A stretch of 64,000 bases of DNA from Fredinandcohnia onubensis (GTDB lineage: Bacteria; Bacillota; Bacilli; Bacillales; Bacillaceae_L): assembly GCF_002734215.1 (NCBI RefSeq), contig NZ_NSEB01000002.1, positions 62,001-126,000 on the forward strand. Reading direction: 5' to 3'. The position numbers and the translations under genes were made by a program. Below are positions 62,487 through 64,000 of this stretch, in pieces (the stretch's first letter is position 1; each line of letters starts with the position of its first letter). Under the pieces are notes generated by a model, which worked only from the letters and a program-made list of their open reading frames with translations, was not told the origin of the DNA and did no database searches.

Positions 62487-63242
62487 TTGTGTTTAATTTT
62501 GTTTGCCTATCAGGCACATCCGGTATATAAATTAATTGTTGCGGCCAACCGGGATGAGTTTCTTCAACGGCCAACGGCTCCGATTCATTTTTGGGAGGAT
62601 GAGCCTACTCTTTTGGCTGGAAGAGATCTTGAAAAAATGGGAACCTGGATGGGTGTCACCAAAGCCGGGCGTTTTGCAGCCATAACGAATTATCGAGATC
62701 CAAGTGAAGTCTCAGTAGGAAAACAATCTAGAGGAGCAATCGTAAAAGAGGCTCTCATCTATAAAGGTGATATTGCTGAATATATGAGGCAGCTAAAAGG
62801 GACGAACTCCCAGTATCCTGGCTACAATCTCTTAGTAGGTGACCCAGAACATCTCTATTATTATTCGAATGTCGGAAAAAGTTTGGAAAAGGTCCAGCCA
62901 GGTATCCACGGGCTAAGCAACCATTTACTTGATACAGGTTGGCCGAAAGTTCAAAAAGGTAAAGAGGAACTTTCAAAGATCATTAAAGGAGAAGATTTGA
63001 TAGAAAACCTGTTCGAGCTACTCCAAAACACAGACCGCCCGAACGACAACCTTCTACCCAAAACGGGCGTGTCTCTCGAATGGGAACGGATTCTTTCTTC
63101 ATTATTTATACAAACAAATGGGTATGGGACAAGAAGCTCAACCGTATTATTAATGTCAGATACAGAAATCCAATATGTTGAGCGGGTGCACGCTAGTACG
63201 GGACAGAGCAACAAAGAGTTTCGCTTTCCGATTAAGTCGTAA
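62487..63242 (+). CDS. NRDE (TANGO2-like) family protein
   Basis: A 251-residue protein. The start is TTG at 62487, which gives MCLILFAYQ with Cys2; GTG at 62478 would put this motif inside the chain. Cys2 is expected to be the N-terminal nucleophile after Met removal, as in Ntn hydrolases, and the NRDE motif (AANRDEFLQRP, residues 24-34) is present. AAAGGGCGG precedes. Eukaryotic TANGO2 is linked to heme or CoA matters, but the bacterial role is not known. Confidence 0.85.
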   Translation: MCLILFAYQAHPVYKLIVAANRDEFLQRPTAPIHFWEDEPTLLAGRDLEKMGTWMGVTKAGRFAAITNYRDPSEVSVGKQSRGAIVKEALIYKGDIAEYMRQLKGTNSQYPGYNLLVGDPEHLYYYSNVGKSLEKVQPGIHGLSNHLLDTGWPKVQKGKEELSKIIKGEDLIENLFELLQNTDRPNDNLLPKTGVSLEWERILSSLFIQTNGYGTRSSTVLLMSDTEIQYVERVHASTGQSNKEFRFPIKS

Positions 63243-63549
63243 AGAGATCGTTTAGCCGATGGTATATAATAGAACAAAGATGATAAATCTACTAAAATGG
63301 GGAAGCTAGTCGAAAATGGGGTATGGAGTACGAACGTATATATACTGTACTCTATTTTTTGTTTCTATTTTTCATTTATGTTACAGCTTGATAACAAGCG
63401 GGATTAAGGTGTATTTCATCTTGAAAGACCCATTATTCTGTGTCAATATGGAGAATGTGATAATTGTCGAAAAAACGTATTTAGCAATTCAAGTCTACTT
63501 ATTCAGTAGGGCGTAATTTTGATATAGATACTAGGGAGATCGATAAAAA
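63243..63549. other. Intergenic region before the ATP-grasp gene
   Basis: I see no terminator, operator or RNA here. A 66-codon frame at 63316 has no ribosome site and is not called. Confidence 0.5.
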
Positions 63550-64000
63550 ATGAATAACAAAGCAGTCATTTTAGGTTGCAATTACTATATAGGGTTAAGC
63601 ACGATAAGGTGTTTAGGGAGACAAGGCATACATACGGTTGCAGTGGATTATTCATATGAAAATACGTATGGTGCAGATTCAAAATACTGTACGGAGCATA
63701 TTATTGCACCACATTACAGAAAAGATACAGAAGGCTTTATTGCTTTTTTAAAAGAATATGCAAGAAAGCAAACAGCAAAGCCTGTTCTTATCCCTTGTCA
63801 TGACAACTATGTGGAAATCATTGACCAATATTTAAATGAATTAAAAGAGTACTATCTAATCCCGCAAACGGAGCAGGGTCTTTATACGAAAACAATGGAT
63901 AAACAGCTCCTTCATCAGTTAGCAACTGAACATGGAATGCTTGTTCCAGAAACGGTTCGTTTAAATGAAGAAAATTTTTATGAAAAGATCGAGGAAACGA
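63550..64000 (+). CDS. ATP-grasp protein (carboxylate-amine ligase-like), 5' part only
   Basis: The frame begins with ATG at 63550 after AGGGAG and runs off the window; 150 residues are visible. The N-terminus AVILGCNYYIGLSTIRCLGRQG is given here by its core VILGCNYYIGLSTIR, a Rossmann-like preATP-grasp fold, followed by IPCHDNYVEII and the region MDKQLLHQLATEHGMLVPET that leads into the ATP-grasp domain. It resembles D-aspartate ligase or similar carboxylate-amine ligases that may act on peptidoglycan or capsule precursors. The ATP-grasp core itself is outside the window, so the identity is provisional. Confidence 0.7.
   Translation, partial: MNNKAVILGCNYYIGLSTIRCLGRQGIHTVAVDYSYENTYGADSKYCTEHIIAPHYRKDTEGFIAFLKEYARKQTAKPVLIPCHDNYVEIIDQYLNELKEYYLIPQTEQGLYTKTMDKQLLHQLATEHGMLVPETVRLNEENFYEKIEET

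Noticed and set aside
63316-63516. 66-codon hydrophobic frame before the ATP-grasp gene
   Set aside because: No ribosome site before its ATG and unusual codon use; it looks like a chance frame.
1-64000. Insertion sequences, prophage genes, tRNA or rRNA genes
   Set aside because: No transposase, integrase, capsid-type protein or tRNA/rRNA signature was recognised on either strand.

Overview
The window is AT-rich, gene-dense bacterial chromosome from a member of the Bacillaceae (Bacillus or a close relative such as Neobacillus). Grounds: AGGAGG-type ribosome sites with many TTG and GTG starts, sigma-A promoters, and Firmicutes control devices: a proline-type T-box, a SAM-I riboswitch, a PyrR attenuator, a LicT/RAT antiterminator, a PerR box, CcpA cre sites, and CodY-like and Rex/Fnr-like sites. 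Most predicted proteins have Bacillus counterparts. I see no rRNA, tRNA, CRISPR, phage or insertion sequence. The species cannot be fixed from this sequence alone.

Layout. 1-7.6 kb (minus strand): an Lrp/AsnC regulator, D-aminopeptidase DppA and a complete dipeptide ABC transporter. 8.1-9.0 kb: a LysM-3D cell-wall protein. 9.3-18.1 kb: a sugar-acid catabolic cluster with a GntP permease, LarE, a PrpR-like regulator, a DUF1537 kinase, a PdxA2 dehydrogenase and a LarA-family nickel-pincer enzyme, with promoters, a shared palindrome and a cre site visible. 18.1-23.5 kb: a DMT transporter, a lipoprotein multicopper oxidase, YjdM and ahpCF under a PerR box. 23.7-26.3 kb: T-box and proBA. 26.4-28.5 kb: a plasmid-type segregation islet (a centromere-like array of TGTTTACA octamers, a ParM-like actin and a ParR-like adaptor) between housekeeping genes. 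28.6-31.7 kb: an RlmI-type methyltransferase, a sulfurtransferase and a divergent HPr-kinase paralog. 32-46.7 kb: an NCS1 permease, an orphan binding protein, a TSUP exporter, a UDG-fold protein, a TetR regulator and SDR, codBA under PyrR attenuation, MscS, a CofE-like protein with a divergent LysR regulator, a phosphatase and PAP2. 46.7-46.95 kb: a compact cre-controlled small-RNA or small-protein unit. 47.3-52.6 kb: brnQ, then a RAT-controlled HAD phosphatase / antiterminator / lactonase operon and a GntR regulator. 52.7-56.6 kb: a LysM amidase, an FtsZ paralog cut off just after its globular core, an aldo-keto reductase, an acidic lipoprotein and DoxX. 56.9-61.5 kb: an S-box-controlled sulfonate-type ABC transporter joined to an AcsA-like CoA ligase. 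61.7-62.3 kb: about ten tandem copies of a 52-53 bp unit. 62.5-64 kb: an NRDE protein and the start of an ATP-grasp gene running off the window.

The items I rate most likely to be new are (i) the chromosomal ParMRC-like islet, (ii) the tail-less FtsZ paralog, (iii) the LarA/LarE-PdxA2-DUF1537 cluster, whose PrpR-like regulator has lost the sigma-54 contact loop, and (iv) the short cre-controlled transcript at 46.8 kb.
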